A stretch of 64,000 nt of DNA from positions 1 to 64,000 of the forward strand of contig NZ_JAULSI010000012.1 in the NCBI RefSeq assembly GCF_030711405.1, read 5' to 3'. Positions 36,218 through 46,674 of the stretch are shown in pieces (positions within the stretch are counted from its first letter, which is position 1; every line of letters begins with the position of its first letter). This DNA comes from Massilia brevitalea (GTDB lineage Bacteria > Pseudomonadota > Gammaproteobacteria > Burkholderiales > Burkholderiaceae_D). The notes under the pieces were generated by a model. The model did not search any database. It was given only the letters and a program-made list of their open reading frames with translations, and was not told where the DNA came from. The position numbers and the translations under genes are program-made.

Positions 36218-37639
36218 TTAGTGCACCTTCTGCTCCGCGCCCGTGATCTTGCGCATTTCTTCCAGCGAGGTCACGTTACCGGCTTTCAGCTCCTGCTCGT
36301 CGATACTGCCACGCACCATCTTGACGTCCGAAGCGGCGGCGGCTGCGGCATTGTTGCCCCAGCTCTGGCGGACAAACGTCACCAGCTGCGCCGTCTCGTC
36401 GTCCGACAGGCGCCATGCGAAGCCCGGCATGCCGAGGTCCGATGGTGCGGTCTTGGTCGATGGCAGGCGGCTGCCGGCCAGGACCACGCGGATCAGCGAC
36501 GTCGGGTCGTCCGACAGCACGGTCGGGTTGCCCGGCAGGGCCGGGAACACGATGCGGTTCGACTTGCCGTCGGTACGATGGCAGGCCGCGCAGTTGTCCA
36601 GGTACAGCTGGGCGCCGCGGTTCTTCTCCACGCCGGCGAACAGTTCCTTCGCCGTGGTGTCGCTGGCCGCATAGGTCGACTTGGTCTTGCCCGTTGCCGG
36701 CAGCGTCTTCAGGTAAGCCGCCATCGCGTTCAGGTCGGCATCCGTCATGTGCTGGGTGCTGTGCGAGACCACGTCGTTCATCGGACCGCCCACCACAGCC
36801 GTGTGGCTGTTGCGTGCGCTCTTCAGGGTGTCGACGATGTCCTTCTGGCTCCAGTCGCCCATGCCGCCGACCTTGTCGCCGCGCAGGTTGACTGCCAGCC
36901 AGCCGTCGATCAGCGGGCCGCCCGACAGGTATTCCGGACCGGATTCGTCCAGCGCCAGTTCGCTCATGGTCGACGAGCGCGGGGTGTGGCAGCTGCCGCA
37001 GTGGCCCAGGCTCTGCACCAGGTAGGCGCCGCGCGCGATATTCGCGTCGGCGTACTTGCCGGCGTCGACCGGCGCCACGGCTGGCGCGAACTGCTTGCGC
37101 CAGATCGACAGCGGCCAGCGGATGGACAGCGGCCAGGCGATGTCGCTGCTGCGGTTTTCCGCTTCCACCGGCGCCACGCCCTTCATGAAGTAGACGTACA
37201 GGGCGCGCAGGTCCTGGTCGCTCATCTTCGCGTACGACGGGTAAGGCATCGACGGGTACAGCGTGCCGCCGCCAGGCGTGATGCCGTGGCGGACCGCGCG
37301 GTCGAAGTCGTTCAGCGTGTAATTGCCGATACCGGTCTTCTGGTCGGGCGTGATGTTGGTGCTGTACATGGTGCCGATCGGCGACTCGATGCCGCGCCCG
37401 CCGGCGAACTGCTTGCCGTTGCCGGTGGTGTGGCAGGCGATACAGTCCGACGCCACGGCCACGTAGCGGCCCGCTTCGATCAGCTGCTTTTCTTCGGCGC
37501 TGCCGGCTGCCACTTGCGTGCCGGGTCCGATGTCACGGGTGCTGGTCGGCACCAGTGCGTAAGCCAGTGCGCCGACAAACACCAGGGCGCCTGCGCCGAC
37601 GACGCCGGCGAGGATTTTTTTCTTGGAACTCATGCTCAT
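36218..37639 (-). CDS. Triheme cytochrome c subunit of membrane-bound dehydrogenase
   Basis: A 473-residue exported cytochrome with three heme-attachment motifs: CIACH at residues 66-70, CGSCH near 213 and CAACH near 358. An N-terminal membrane/signal segment (KKKILAGVVGAGALVFVGAL) anchors it. It matches the cytochrome subunit of gluconate/alcohol-type dehydrogenases, passing electrons from the flavoprotein subunit to ubiquinone or an oxidase. It is the last gene of a three-gene set with the GMC flavoprotein and subunit III and is followed by a strong terminator. Confidence 0.92.
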   Translation of the reverse strand: MSMSSKKKILAGVVGAGALVFVGALAYALVPTSTRDIGPGTQVAAGSAEEKQLIEAGRYVAVASDCIACHTTGNGKQFAGGRGIESPIGTMYSTNITPDQKTGIGNYTLNDFDRAVRHGITPGGGTLYPSMPYPSYAKMSDQDLRALYVYFMKGVAPVEAENRSSDIAWPLSIRWPLSIWRKQFAPAVAPVDAGKYADANIARGAYLVQSLGHCGSCHTPRSSTMSELALDESGPEYLSGGPLIDGWLAVNLRGDKVGGMGDWSQKDIVDTLKSARNSHTAVVGGPMNDVVSHSTQHMTDADLNAMAAYLKTLPATGKTKSTYAASDTTAKELFAGVEKNRGAQLYLDNCAACHRTDGKSNRIVFPALPGNPTVLSDDPTSLIRVVLAGSRLPSTKTAPSDLGMPGFAWRLSDDETAQLVTFVRQSWGNNAAAAAASDVKMVRGSIDEQELKAGNVTSLEEMRKITGAEQKVH

Positions 37640-37648
37640 CCTTGCGTC

Positions 37649-39424
37649 TTATGCCTGCACCAGCGGGCCCGGGTTTTTTAAGTACAGCTCGCGTACCGCC
37701 TTGGCGCACCAGTAGGTCAGCGCGCCGACCATGCCGGTCGGGTTGTAGCCGTTGTTTTGCGGGAAGGCGTTGGCGCCCGGTGCAAACACGTTGGCCACAT
37801 CCCACGACTGCAGGTACTTGTTCAGGGCCGAGGTCTTCGGGTTCGTGCCCATGATCGCGCCGCCGCAGGTGTGGGTCGACTGGTACTGGGTGATGTTGTA
37901 GTGCGAGCCGTCTTTCTTGGCGTCGCCCTTCATCGCCTTCGGCCCCAGCACCTTGCACATGTCGGTGGCCTTTTCGACCAGGTACTGCGAGGCCTTGATC
38001 TCGTTGTCGTGCCAGTCGAAGGTCATGCGCAGCAGCGGACGGCCGAAGGCGTCCTTATACGTAGGGTCCAGGCTCAGGTAAGCGTCGTCGTACGACATGC
38101 AAGAACCCTGCACTTCGTAGTAGAACGAATGGCGGAAGGCTTCCTTCACGCCCTTCTTCCAGTCGCTGCCCCAGGCCGGCACGCCCGGCGGGGTGGCGAT
38201 GCCGCGCACGGGACCCGCGCCCGGCTGGCGCGCCCAGATGATGCCGCCGCCGATGTAGCCGGTCTTCGACGAATCGTTGCGGTTGCCGTTCAAGTCGTCG
38301 AAGGTGGTGCCGGCGCCGCCGATACCGATGAACTGGTTGGCCTGCACGGTCTCGTCGAAGAACAGCGAAACGCGGTTCAGGTTCTGGTACGAGTAGTTGT
38401 TGCCGACGTTACCGGTTTTCGACACCGGGTCGTACGGGGTACCGATGCCCGACACCAGCATCATGTGCACGTTGAACAGCGAGAACGCGCACAGCAGGAC
38501 CAGGTCGGCCGGCTGTTCGGTTTCGCGGCCTTCGGCGTCGAGGTAGGACACGCCGGTCGCCATCTTCTTGTCGGCGGTCAGGTTCACCTTCAGCACCTGG
38601 GCGTGGGTGCGCAGGGTGAAGTTCTCGCGGGTGCGCAGCACCGGCAGGATCGAAATGTTCGGGCTGGCCTTGGAGTAGTTCAGGCAGCCGTAGTCCGAGC
38701 AGAAGCCGCAGGCGTTGCATGGGCCCATCTGGCAGCCGTACGGGTTGATGTACGGAGCCGAGGCGTTCGAGGCCGGGATCGGGAACGGGTTGTAGCCCAT
38801 TTCGCGCGCAGCCTTGTAGAACCATTCGGCGCCGAGGTAGCTCGGGTTCGGACCGAGCGGATAGTCGCGCTTGCGCGAACCTTCGAACGGATTGCCGCCT
38901 TCGACCTTCTGGCCGTTGATGACGCCGCCCTTGCCCGAGGTGCCGCACACGTACTCGAAGTGGTCGAAGTGCGGTTCCAGGTCTTCATACGTGACCGGGA
39001 AATCCTGCACCGTCATGTTGGCCGGGATGAAGCTCTTGCCGAAGCGCTGTTCCAGGTTCGAACGCACGGTGAAGTCTTCCGGCAGGGCGCGGAAGTGGGC
39101 GCCCGACCAGTGGCTGCCGGCGCCGCCGACGCCGGTGCCCGGCTTGAACGAACCCATCTGGCGGTACGGCACGGCGGTGTCGTTGATGCCGTGGCGGATG
39201 GTCACGGTTTCCTGGTTCAGCGATTGCAGGTACTTGCGGTGCACCGAGCCTTCGAGTTCGTCCACCACGCGCGGGTAGGAGAAATCGGTCTGGGTATCAC
39301 GGTCCGGGCCGCGCTCGAGCGCGACCACGTTCAGGCCGGCGTCGGTGAGTTCCTTGGCCATGATGGCGCCGGTCCAGCCCATGCCGACGATGACGACGTC
39401 TACTTTGTTTTTTACGATTGCCAT
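37649..39424 (-). CDS. GMC-family flavoprotein dehydrogenase, catalytic subunit
   Basis: A 591-residue FAD enzyme: N-terminal nucleotide-binding fold VIVGMGWTGAIMAKEL (G14, G16, G19), FAD-linked segment TGVGGAGSHWSGAHFR near 97-112, and a C-terminal THTCGGAIMGTNP block plus NPTGMVGALTYWCA. A Cys cluster (C231, C236, C239, C242, C247 in GCQMGPCNACGFCSDYGC) suggests a small Fe-S centre, as known in related glucose and gluconate dehydrogenases; that is inference. The best match is the gluconate 2-dehydrogenase large-subunit type. The actual substrate (gluconate, other sugar acid or sugar) is not determinable. The start is 6 bp before the subunit III stop. Confidence 0.9.
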   Translation of the reverse strand: MAIVKNKVDVVIVGMGWTGAIMAKELTDAGLNVVALERGPDRDTQTDFSYPRVVDELEGSVHRKYLQSLNQETVTIRHGINDTAVPYRQMGSFKPGTGVGGAGSHWSGAHFRALPEDFTVRSNLEQRFGKSFIPANMTVQDFPVTYEDLEPHFDHFEYVCGTSGKGGVINGQKVEGGNPFEGSRKRDYPLGPNPSYLGAEWFYKAAREMGYNPFPIPASNASAPYINPYGCQMGPCNACGFCSDYGCLNYSKASPNISILPVLRTRENFTLRTHAQVLKVNLTADKKMATGVSYLDAEGRETEQPADLVLLCAFSLFNVHMMLVSGIGTPYDPVSKTGNVGNNYSYQNLNRVSLFFDETVQANQFIGIGGAGTTFDDLNGNRNDSSKTGYIGGGIIWARQPGAGPVRGIATPPGVPAWGSDWKKGVKEAFRHSFYYEVQGSCMSYDDAYLSLDPTYKDAFGRPLLRMTFDWHDNEIKASQYLVEKATDMCKVLGPKAMKGDAKKDGSHYNITQYQSTHTCGGAIMGTNPKTSALNKYLQSWDVANVFAPGANAFPQNNGYNPTGMVGALTYWCAKAVRELYLKNPGPLVQA

Positions 39425-39430
39425 GCTGTT

Positions 39431-40156
39431 TTATCCTCTGCGTCCTGCCAGGTCCACCGGTCCGATCGGATACGGTTTGTCGCGCACCTCGACCCAGTCG
39501 AGGTAGTCGGCGCGCATGCCCGGGTAGCCGATCATTTTCCAGGCGCCCATGTTCTTGTTGCCGCCGTGGCGCGGGTCGGCGAAGTAGCCGTTGCGGGTTT
39601 CGTTCAGCAAATTGCTGAAGAAGAGCTTGGCCGAGATGTTTTCCAGCTTGATCTTGCCGGCTTCCGCGTCCTTGAGCAGGGCTTCCTGCTTGGCCACGCC
39701 GAGGTCGGCAAAGCGCTTGCCCGAGAAGTTGGCGGTGCAGTGCGCGTCCATCGCCTTGATGCCGACGCGCAGGATGTCGCGCAGCGGCAGCTTGCCCTGG
39801 TAGCCGAATTCCGGCGCGGCTTCCAGGAACGGACCCTGCATGTACCACACGCCGCCGTTGGCGTACGGGGTCTGCATGTGGCGGTCGAGGAATTCCAGCA
39901 CGCCGGACTCGACGGCGCCCGGGCCATGCTCGTCGTGCGGGATCAGGCGGTCGACGGCGGCTCCGAGGAAACGCCATTCGTCGGCACTGAAGAAGGTCGG
40001 CTTGTAGTCGTCCGGCTTGCCTTCGGCGGTGGTCGTGGTGCTGGCGGTGGCGCCGGTGACGCCCTGGATGGCGCCGGCAACGCCGACGCCCATCGGCACG
40101 AATACCAGACTCTTGATCAGGCTCCGGCGGGAGGGGGATTTGGTTTCGTCAGACAT
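39431..40156 (-). CDS. Gluconate 2-dehydrogenase subunit 3 family protein
   Basis: About 241 residues with a Tat-type signal (SPSRRSLIKSLVFVPMGVGVA), so it is exported folded together with the FAD subunit. The mature part (FFSADEWRFLGAAVDRLIPHDEHGPGAVESG) is typical of the small gluconate-dehydrogenase subunit, which stabilises and chaperones the catalytic subunit. First gene of the three-gene operon. I chose MSDETKSPSRR (40156); a start at 40180 is possible but would place extra residues before the twin arginines. Confidence 0.9.
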   Translation of the reverse strand: MSDETKSPSRRSLIKSLVFVPMGVGVAGAIQGVTGATASTTTTAEGKPDDYKPTFFSADEWRFLGAAVDRLIPHDEHGPGAVESGVLEFLDRHMQTPYANGGVWYMQGPFLEAAPEFGYQGKLPLRDILRVGIKAMDAHCTANFSGKRFADLGVAKQEALLKDAEAGKIKLENISAKLFFSNLLNETRNGYFADPRHGGNKNMGAWKMIGYPGMRADYLDWVEVRDKPYPIGPVDLAGRRG

Positions 40157-40667
40157 AACAGTTCTCGGTAATGACGTCACGCCCGGACGGACGCGCGTGG
40201 GGAACTTTCAAAAAGGGGGCGATGCTACACGGAAATAGATGCGCACGGGAGGGAGAAACACGACAGATACAAAACTGCCGTGTAACAGTTGCAGGGGTGC
40301 GACGGATTACGGGAAATCCACAATAGGCAGGACCATCGTGCGCGGCCCCGATGCACATTTCCCCATAACAGCGGGCTTTTGTGCAGGTAAATACTGCATG
40401 AGAATAGCCTTCGCGCATCGGTGCATCATAGACAGATGCAGCGAAACGGCGCGCACGCGAGCTGCGTGAATTGTTAAATCGCGGCAGTGTCTGGTTGGAT
40501 GCGGACAGGAATGTCCGGAAAGGCTGAGATGCCGGTGTGCGGGGTTAAACCAGGGAGATGGTGCGCTTGCGCCGCTGGCTGGTGGGTTCGAGAACCCACC
40601 CTACGATATCGCGGTAGGGTGGGCTCTTGAGCCCACGCGGTCGTGCTCCTGTACACCGCAACGCCGA
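40157..40667. other. Intergenic stretch with promoter region and a repeat pair
   Basis: About 510 bp. The first part (40157-40460) must hold the promoter of the dehydrogenase operon; no box was clear enough to call. Short open frames here look non-coding. A palindromic repeat pair sits at 40580-40640, and the chemoreceptor gene on the same strand ends at 40668. Confidence 0.5.
40580..40640. repeat. Paired palindromic repeats
   Basis: Two head-to-head members of the GTGGG family: TGGTGGGTTCGAGAACCCAC... at 40580-40604 and GTAGGGTGGGCTCTTGAGCC... at 40614-40640, only 9 bp apart. They follow the pattern of the pair near 25.3 kb but differ in the central bases, so each dyad has kept its own compensating changes. 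Confidence 0.7.
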
Positions 40668-42605
40668 TCACCGGCCGAGCAGCATGCGCACCGGCGCCAC
40701 CGCCACCGCCACCGCCACCGCCCCACCCTCTTCTTCCAGCTTGAACACACTCACCACCTGCGCCAGCCTGCCCGCCTGCTCTTCCAGCGCACCGGCTGCC
40801 GCCGCCGCCTCCTCGACCAGCGCCGCATTCTGCTGGGTCACGTCGTCCATCGCCGCGATCGACACGTTGACCTGGCCGATGCCCTGGCTCTGCTCGCTGC
40901 TGGCGGCGTCGATCTCGCTCATCAGGTCGGCCACGCGCTGCACCGCGTCGACGATGCCGGTCATGGTGGCGCCGGCCGTGTCGACCAGGCGCGCGCCCGC
41001 CTCCACCTGCTCGACCGAGGCGCCGATCAGGTCCTTGATTTCCCTGGCCGCCGCTGCCGAGCGCTGGGCCAGGTTGCGCACCTCGGACGCCACGACGGCA
41101 AAGCCGCGCCCCTGCTCGCCGGCGCGCGCCGCTTCGACGGCGGCGTTCAGCGCCAGGATGTTGGTCTGGAAGGCGATGCCGTCGATCACGCCGATGATGT
41201 CGGCGATCTTGCGCGAACTGCCGGTGATCGCGCCCATGGTCGCCACCACCTGGTCCACCACCTGCCCGCCCTGGCGCGCCTGGCCGCTGGCCGACATCAC
41301 CAGCTGGTTGGCCTGGCGCGCGTTGTCGGCGTTCTGGCGGACGGTCGAGGTCAATTCTTCCATCGCGGCGGCCGTCTCTTCCAGGCTCGACGCCTGGGCG
41401 TCGGTGCGGCTCGACAGATTCATGTTGCCGGCCGCGATTTCGGCCGAGGCGCCGGCAATCGCGTGGGTGCTGTCGCGCACCTCGCTCATAGTGCGGTTCA
41501 GCGACGACACGAAGCGGTTGAAGGCATCGGCCAGCTTGCCGACTTCGTCCTCGCTCTCGACCGGCATGCGGCGCGTCAGATCTCCCTTGCCGTCGGCGAT
41601 CTCGCCCAGCATGGCGGCGGCGCGCGAGACCGGCGCGGCGATCGCGCGGCTGATCAGGAAGATCAGCACCAGGCCGATGCCGCCGCCGATCACGCCGGCC
41701 GCCAGGCTGGCCAGCAGGGTCGATCGGGTCAGCTCGCCCAGCACTTCGCTTTCCGGCACTTCGGCGATGACGTACAGGCCCAGCTCCGGAATGTACGACG
41801 AGGCGACGATCATCTCGCCCTGCGCCGAGGCGTGGGACGCATGGGCGAACTTCGCCTTGCCGAGCAGGCCAGTTACCAGCGCCGGGCCGAAGCCGGGCAA
41901 GTCCTTCATGCTGTGCGCACCGTCGGCCAGGGTGGCGTCGCGGTGCAGCAGGATGGTGCCGTCCTCGCGCACCAGGTACACGTAACCAGAAGCGCCGACC
42001 TTATACGCGCGCACCGATTCGCCGAGCGCGTTGATCGACAAGCCCAGGCCGGCCACCGCCAGCTTGCCGTCGCCGGCATCGGCGCGGGTATTGATGAAGA
42101 GCTTGAGTTCGCCGGTCTTCGGATCGGCATTCATGTTCAGCTCGTGGGGCTGGCCGCTGGCGAGGAACCTGGTCATCCAGGCGTCGCGCGGATTGTCCTT
42201 TTCCAGCATGTAGCTCAGGCCGGTTTCGTCCATGAACTTCAGGGTCGAGGGTGAGGCCCAGAACACGGTGGCGGCCTTGCTGTCGGCTTTCAGGCGGCCG
42301 GCGTAGGCGCGCCAGGCGTCGAGGCCCGCCTCGTCCAGGCCGGCGCGTTCCCACGCGTGCACATAGGTGTTGCCGGCGATGCCGAGCGACGCGGTCATGG
42401 GGCCGGTGATCTGGCGCAAGACGTCGTTGCGGATCTCGCCGACCACGGCCGGCAGCTCTTGGGTGACCACGCGCGCGCGCATGCCGCGGCCGGTCATGTT
42501 GACGCTCAGGGCGGCGGAAATCACGATGAAGAGCAGCAGGCAGGCGGCCATGCCGAGCATGAGCTTGGTCTTGATCGACGGGCGGCGAAGGAGTCGGGAA
42601 AACAT
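40668..42605 (-). CDS. Methyl-accepting chemotaxis protein
   Basis: A 645-residue chemoreceptor: N-terminal membrane segment (residues ~15-35), a periplasmic double-Cache-like sensor domain ([41 protein letters not shown]), a second membrane segment near 295-320, HAMP, then the signalling coiled coil with the conserved hairpin tip [37 protein letters not shown]. Start [14 protein letters not shown] at 42605. The extreme C-terminus has [10 protein letters not shown] encoded by a GCCACC hexamer repeat at about 40693-40718. There is no CheR-docking pentapeptide. The ligand is unknown. Confidence 0.9.
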   Translation of the reverse strand: MFSRLLRRPSIKTKLMLGMAACLLLFIVISAALSVNMTGRGMRARVVTQELPAVVGEIRNDVLRQITGPMTASLGIAGNTYVHAWERAGLDEAGLDAWRAYAGRLKADSKAATVFWASPSTLKFMDETGLSYMLEKDNPRDAWMTRFLASGQPHELNMNADPKTGELKLFINTRADAGDGKLAVAGLGLSINALGESVRAYKVGASGYVYLVREDGTILLHRDATLADGAHSMKDLPGFGPALVTGLLGKAKFAHASHASAQGEMIVASSYIPELGLYVIAEVPESEVLGELTRSTLLASLAAGVIGGGIGLVLIFLISRAIAAPVSRAAAMLGEIADGKGDLTRRMPVESEDEVGKLADAFNRFVSSLNRTMSEVRDSTHAIAGASAEIAAGNMNLSSRTDAQASSLEETAAAMEELTSTVRQNADNARQANQLVMSASGQARQGGQVVDQVVATMGAITGSSRKIADIIGVIDGIAFQTNILALNAAVEAARAGEQGRGFAVVASEVRNLAQRSAAAAREIKDLIGASVEQVEAGARLVDTAGATMTGIVDAVQRVADLMSEIDAASSEQSQGIGQVNVSIAAMDDVTQQNAALVEEAAAAAGALEEQAGRLAQVVSVFKLEEEGGAVAVAVAVAPVRMLLGR

Positions 42606-42856
42606 GGGAGACGGGCCTGGAATAGGGAAAAGGGAAAATTGCTCAGTTGCATGGTCTCCGGGGCGAAACTGAGCCGTCAATCTTATTCATTCAGGGTATT
42701 TGCAGGGTAATAATGAAACGTTGTTCAGGCGCTGCAACAGTGCATCTTGATCAACGTCAGCATCCGTCACTGTTGAGCTAATTGCACCAAGACAATTCTG
42801 AGCGTGGTGTTCATACTTCCCGGTTCCGCTTGCCCATCAGCCATCCCGAGGTGACC

Positions 42857-45415
42857 GTGCGCTCCCTGTCGAAACGACCAGCCAACAAGCTTGCCGCGCG
42901 CCTGCGCCAACGCCTGGACAATGCGCAGCGCCTGGACAGCGCCACGCGCGCCGACCTGGCCACGCTGCGCGACGCCCACACCCGCCTGCAGGCGCGCTTC
43001 GACCTGCTGCGCGAATCGACCAGCGACGGCCTGTGGGACGTGGAACTGGGCGAACGCAAGCTGATGGACCCGGCCAACGAATTCCTCTGGTCCGAGCAGG
43101 TGCGGCGCATGGTCGGCTACGGCGACGCCAGCGAGCTGCCGAACGGGCTGTCCAGCCTCCTGAAACTGCTGCACCCCGACGACGTACTCCCTACCGTCAC
43201 CGCCTTTACTGCCCACATCCACGACCGCAGCGGCCAGACGCCCTACGACGTCACCTACCGCCTGCGCTGCAAGAGCGGCGAATACCGCTGGTTCCGCGCC
43301 CTCAGCCACGCCCAGCGCAACGCGGCCGGCCATGCGATCCGGGTCGCCGGCGCCCTCACCGACATCACCGACCGGCGCACGATGGGGGCCCTGAAGCGCT
43401 ACGCCGAAGCCATCGTCGCCAGCCTGCCGACCGGGCTGATGGTGCTCGACGGCGAGCTCTACATCCAAAGCATGAACCGCGCCTTCTGCGACATCGTGGG
43501 CCTGGCCGACGAGGCGCAGATGCGCGGCCAGGACTTCGGCGCGGTGATCCCGAAGTCGTCGATCCGCGAGCTGGCCGCGTCCCTGCTGGCCGCAGGCGAA
43601 ACGCGCCACGGCATCGGGGTCGACCTCGGCGACAAGCACCTGCGGGTGGCGATGGCGGCGATCGTGCTGGCCGAAGGCGAGCGGCGCCTGCTGGTGATGG
43701 CCGAAGACGTCACCGAAGAGCAGCGCCTGCGCAACGAGGCGCGCCAGAATGCCGCGCGCTACCGCGACCAGGCTTCGCTGCTGGACAAGGCGCGCGACGC
43801 CATCATCGTGCGCGGCATCGACGGCCGCATCCAGTTCTGGAACAAGGGCGCCCAGCGCCTGTACGGCTGGAGCAGCGACGAGGTGCTGGGCCAGCGCATC
43901 GACCACTGGCTGTACCGCGACGGCCCGGCAGCATCGGGCGCGGTGGTGAAGATCACCCTCGAGGCCGGCGAGTGGAGCGGCGAAATCGCCCAGCGCCGCA
44001 AGGACGGCGCCCTGCTCACCGTCGACGGCTACTGGACCCTCGTGCGCGACGAGGACGAACGCCCGCAGGCCTTCTTGGTCATCAATACCGACATCACCCA
44101 GCGCAAGGCCAGCGACGAAAAGATACGCAACCTGGCCCTGTACGACGCCCTCACCGGCCTGGCCAACCGCAGCCTGCTGACCGAGCGCATGACGGGCGCA
44201 CTCGAACGCGCGGGCCATACCGACGATCCCCTGGCGGTGCTGTTCCTCGACCTGAACCGCTTCAAGGAGATCAACGACACGCAAGGCCACGGCGTCGGCG
44301 ACCAGGTGCTGGTGAAGGTGGCGCGCCGCTTCCAGGCCGCGCTGCGCGAAGAAGAGGTGCTGGCGCGCCTGGCCGGCGACGAATTCGTGGTGGTGGCCGA
44401 GCGCGCCGACGCCGCCGTGGCCGCCCGCATCGCCGGGCGCCTGGTCGACGCCATGCAGGACCCGGTGGCCACCCACGGCCAGACCTTCCCGGTCGGTCTC
44501 TCGATCGGGATCGCCACCTTCCCGCGCGATGGGCTGTGCATGGACGACCTCCTGAAACGCGCCGACATCGCCATGTACCGCGCCAAGGCGGCCGGCGGCG
44601 GCTTCATGTTCTACCAGCCCGAAATGAGCGTGGGCCTGCTGGAGCGCATCGAGCTGGCCAAGGATCTGTCCGGCGCGCTGGCCGCCAATGCGCTGTCGCT
44701 CCATTATCAGCCGCAGGTCGATTTGGCGAGCGGCCGCGCCATCGGCGCCGAAGCCCTGCTGCGCTGGCACGATCCGCGGCGCGGCTGGGTCAGTCCCGGC
44801 GTCTTCATCCCGATTGCCGAGAGCCGCGGCATGATCTGCGCGCTGGGCCGCTGGGTGCTGGGCGAAGCCTGCCGCCAGATGCGCGCCTGGGTCGACGCCG
44901 GCCTGCGCTTCCCGGGCCGGCTGTGGATCAACCTCGCGGCCCAGCAACTGGAAGAAGCGGATCTCGTGGCCAGCATCCGCGGCATCACCCATGCTGCCGG
45001 CATCGCCCCCGCCTGCCTGGCGCTGGAACTGACCGAGAGCGGACTGATGGCCGACGTGGAAGGCTCGATCCGCACCATGGCGACCCTGCGCGAGGACGGG
45101 TTCGCGATTGCCATCGACGACTTCGGCACTGGTTATTCGTCGCTGGCCTACCTGAAGCGGCTGCCGGCGGACAAGCTGAAGATCGACATGTCCTTCGTGC
45201 GCGACATGCTGACCGACCGCCACGACTACACCATCGTCACCACCATCATCGGCATGGCGCGCAACCTGGGGCTGGACGTGATTGCCGAAGGCGTGGAAGA
45301 AGGCGCGCAGGCGCAGGCCTTGCGCTCGCTCGGCTGCGGCGAGGCGCAGGGGTATTACTTCGGGCGGCCGGTGCCGGCCGAGGTGTTTGCCGAAAAGTGG
45401 CTGAGCGCGGCGTGA
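42857..45415 (+). CDS. PAS-GGDEF-EAL cyclic-di-GMP protein
   Basis: About 850 residues. It has a coiled start, three PAS-like sensor domains (roughly residues 45-170, 180-300, 310-430), a GGDEF domain whose signature is RLAGDEF (first Gly replaced by Ala) and an EAL domain with EALLRW, LELTESGLM, DDFGTGYSS, KIDMSFVRDM and EGVEE, all consistent with an active phosphodiesterase. The altered GGDEF may be inactive or regulatory. No membrane segment, so cytoplasmic sensing. The frame is open from TTG 42782; I chose GTG 42857 because GAGG lies 5 nt before it. Start uncertain. Confidence 0.88.
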   Translation: MRSLSKRPANKLAARLRQRLDNAQRLDSATRADLATLRDAHTRLQARFDLLRESTSDGLWDVELGERKLMDPANEFLWSEQVRRMVGYGDASELPNGLSSLLKLLHPDDVLPTVTAFTAHIHDRSGQTPYDVTYRLRCKSGEYRWFRALSHAQRNAAGHAIRVAGALTDITDRRTMGALKRYAEAIVASLPTGLMVLDGELYIQSMNRAFCDIVGLADEAQMRGQDFGAVIPKSSIRELAASLLAAGETRHGIGVDLGDKHLRVAMAAIVLAEGERRLLVMAEDVTEEQRLRNEARQNAARYRDQASLLDKARDAIIVRGIDGRIQFWNKGAQRLYGWSSDEVLGQRIDHWLYRDGPAASGAVVKITLEAGEWSGEIAQRRKDGALLTVDGYWTLVRDEDERPQAFLVINTDITQRKASDEKIRNLALYDALTGLANRSLLTERMTGALERAGHTDDPLAVLFLDLNRFKEINDTQGHGVGDQVLVKVARRFQAALREEEVLARLAGDEFVVVAERADAAVAARIAGRLVDAMQDPVATHGQTFPVGLSIGIATFPRDGLCMDDLLKRADIAMYRAKAAGGGFMFYQPEMSVGLLERIELAKDLSGALAANALSLHYQPQVDLASGRAIGAEALLRWHDPRRGWVSPGVFIPIAESRGMICALGRWVLGEACRQMRAWVDAGLRFPGRLWINLAAQQLEEADLVASIRGITHAAGIAPACLALELTESGLMADVEGSIRTMATLREDGFAIAIDDFGTGYSSLAYLKRLPADKLKIDMSFVRDMLTDRHDYTIVTTIIGMARNLGLDVIAEGVEEGAQAQALRSLGCGEAQGYYFGRPVPAEVFAEKWLSAA

Positions 45416-45938
45416 TCATCGCCGCCTCCATCAATGGCAGCCTATGGCCGTGACTCTCTTGCGAGTCCAATCGACGGCCTGGGGCTTCAACCGTACGGTG
45501 GGCACTCCGTGCCCACGCGGTTACGTGCGTATCCTTTCGCCTGCGGCCGTGGCGTGTCGCCCGCAAACCCAAATCCTGGCCACGTCCATCTCAAGCTGTA
45601 CGAGTAATACCTGACGAGCTGCAACTACAGACGCTACGTACCGAGCGTGCACGGAGTGACAAGCGCGTCCAGTCCGCTCTGCGGGTGGCGCCCTAGCACC
45701 GGTCTGCGATGTAACTTCTGCCTCCGCCGTCATCCTTGCACGCTTGTTCGAAATAATTGGTGAGTTTTTAGTTATTGGCAACAATATATACTCGGCTTCG
45801 CAAGGCTTGAGTACAGCGTGCAGAGATCGTCACGCCAAGTACAGCGATTGCACGATGTGCTGATTGGCTACAGCCGCTTATTCCCTGGGCAGGACTGACT
45901 GCGCCGAGTTTCCAAACCATTTTCCAGCAAAGGATTCT
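45416..45938. repeat. Intergenic stretch with composite repeat element
   Basis: No gene. A well-kept palindrome CCGTACGGTGGGCACTCCGT... lies at 45491-45520. The ~140 bp behind it (TTACGTGCGTATCC, ... CACGTCCATC, ending near 45655 with a decayed second palindrome GCGTGCACGGAGTGAC) match, with differences, the segment at about 46775-46940. The remaining AT-richer part to 45938 should contain the promoter of the hypothetical gene that follows, including an AAAGGA ribosome site at its end. Confidence 0.6.
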
Positions 45939-46634
45939 GTGGGCACTTTACGAGTTCTCTTCGGCGGAGGTATCGCTCTCGCAGTCATCGTTAATGTCAT
46001 TGCCGGATTAGCCGGCCCCAGCGCGTCTTCATTTGCAGTGAAGCCCTCTTCTATTGATAACGCTTCGATTGCAACCGAGACCAACTCGAGTTCGATCGAT
46101 AACAACCTGACCTCGACCATTGCCGTGCAGATGAAATCGCACATGGACGACAAGGAAAGGGCTCGTGTCTTGGCAGCTGCAACCAAAGGTCTAAAGCGCA
46201 AGCGCGATGAGATGGAAAAGGTCACGTTCTATACACCAGCCGGCGGTGACACGCTCAAGACACAGGTAGGCGCCTACCTAGGCCTCAGCGACGGCGGCTC
46301 GCCATATCTCCGCATGAAAAACGTCTACTACGGAGAACGGTGGATTTTCTTCCAGAGCGTAAAGGTCTTGGCAGACGACGAGATTGTGCTTGAAAAAGTT
46401 GTCTCTCGCCGAGACATTACCCGCGACAACGCGGCAGGGTCTGTGTGGGAAATTGCTGACTATACACCCAACGCGAGCGAAGTTCTCGCGCTGGAGAAAA
46501 TCAGCCGCGCCAAGAATGCGACGATCCGATTTTCCGGCCGTGACCGGATTTTCGATCACAATATCTCGAAAGCCGAACGAACGGCATTGCAATCCGTCTT
46601 GCAAGCGCATGCGAAGTTGAAGGCGAGCTTTTAA
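45939..46634 (+). CDS. Hypothetical membrane-anchored or exported protein
   Basis: 231 residues from the GTG at 45939, chosen because AAAGGA lies 5 nt upstream and a hydrophobic segment (VLFGGGIALAVIVNVIAGLAG) follows at once. The rest is soluble: a Ser/Asn-rich linker, then KGLKRKRDEMEKVTFYTPAG, YLGLSDGGSPYLRMKNVYYGERWIFFQ and a C-terminal ATIRFSGRDRIFDHNISKAE. This resembles a set of uncharacterised bacterial proteins that share the DGGSPxLR and IRFxG segments, with no known role. GC is lower than in neighbours. The gene is bracketed by two copies of a composite repeat element and ends at a terminator copied from rpoD. Confidence 0.7.
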   Translation: MGTLRVLFGGGIALAVIVNVIAGLAGPSASSFAVKPSSIDNASIATETNSSSIDNNLTSTIAVQMKSHMDDKERARVLAAATKGLKRKRDEMEKVTFYTPAGGDTLKTQVGAYLGLSDGGSPYLRMKNVYYGERWIFFQSVKVLADDEIVLEKVVSRRDITRDNAAGSVWEIADYTPNASEVLALEKISRAKNATIRFSGRDRIFDHNISKAERTALQSVLQAHAKLKASF

Positions 46635-46674
46635 CGGCCCCGAAAGCGCTAGCGCAAGAGGCCAACCTTCAATA

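Noticed and set aside
40149-40418. 89-codon minus-strand frame before the dehydrogenase operon
   Set aside because: It overlaps the start of the subunit III gene, has a poor ribosome site and irregular composition; more likely promoter DNA.
40690-40720. GCCACC hexamer tract at the end of the chemoreceptor considered as a phase-variation switch
   Set aside because: The six-base unit cannot shift the frame, and it affects only a few residues at the extreme C-terminus.
42767-45223. 818-codon minus-strand open frame opposite the PAS-GGDEF-EAL gene
   Set aside because: Antisense shadow of a clearly coding gene with catalytic EAL motifs.
45521-45784. 87-codon minus-strand frame in the composite repeat region
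   Set aside because: It lies mostly within repeat sequence and has no ribosome site or homology-like pattern.
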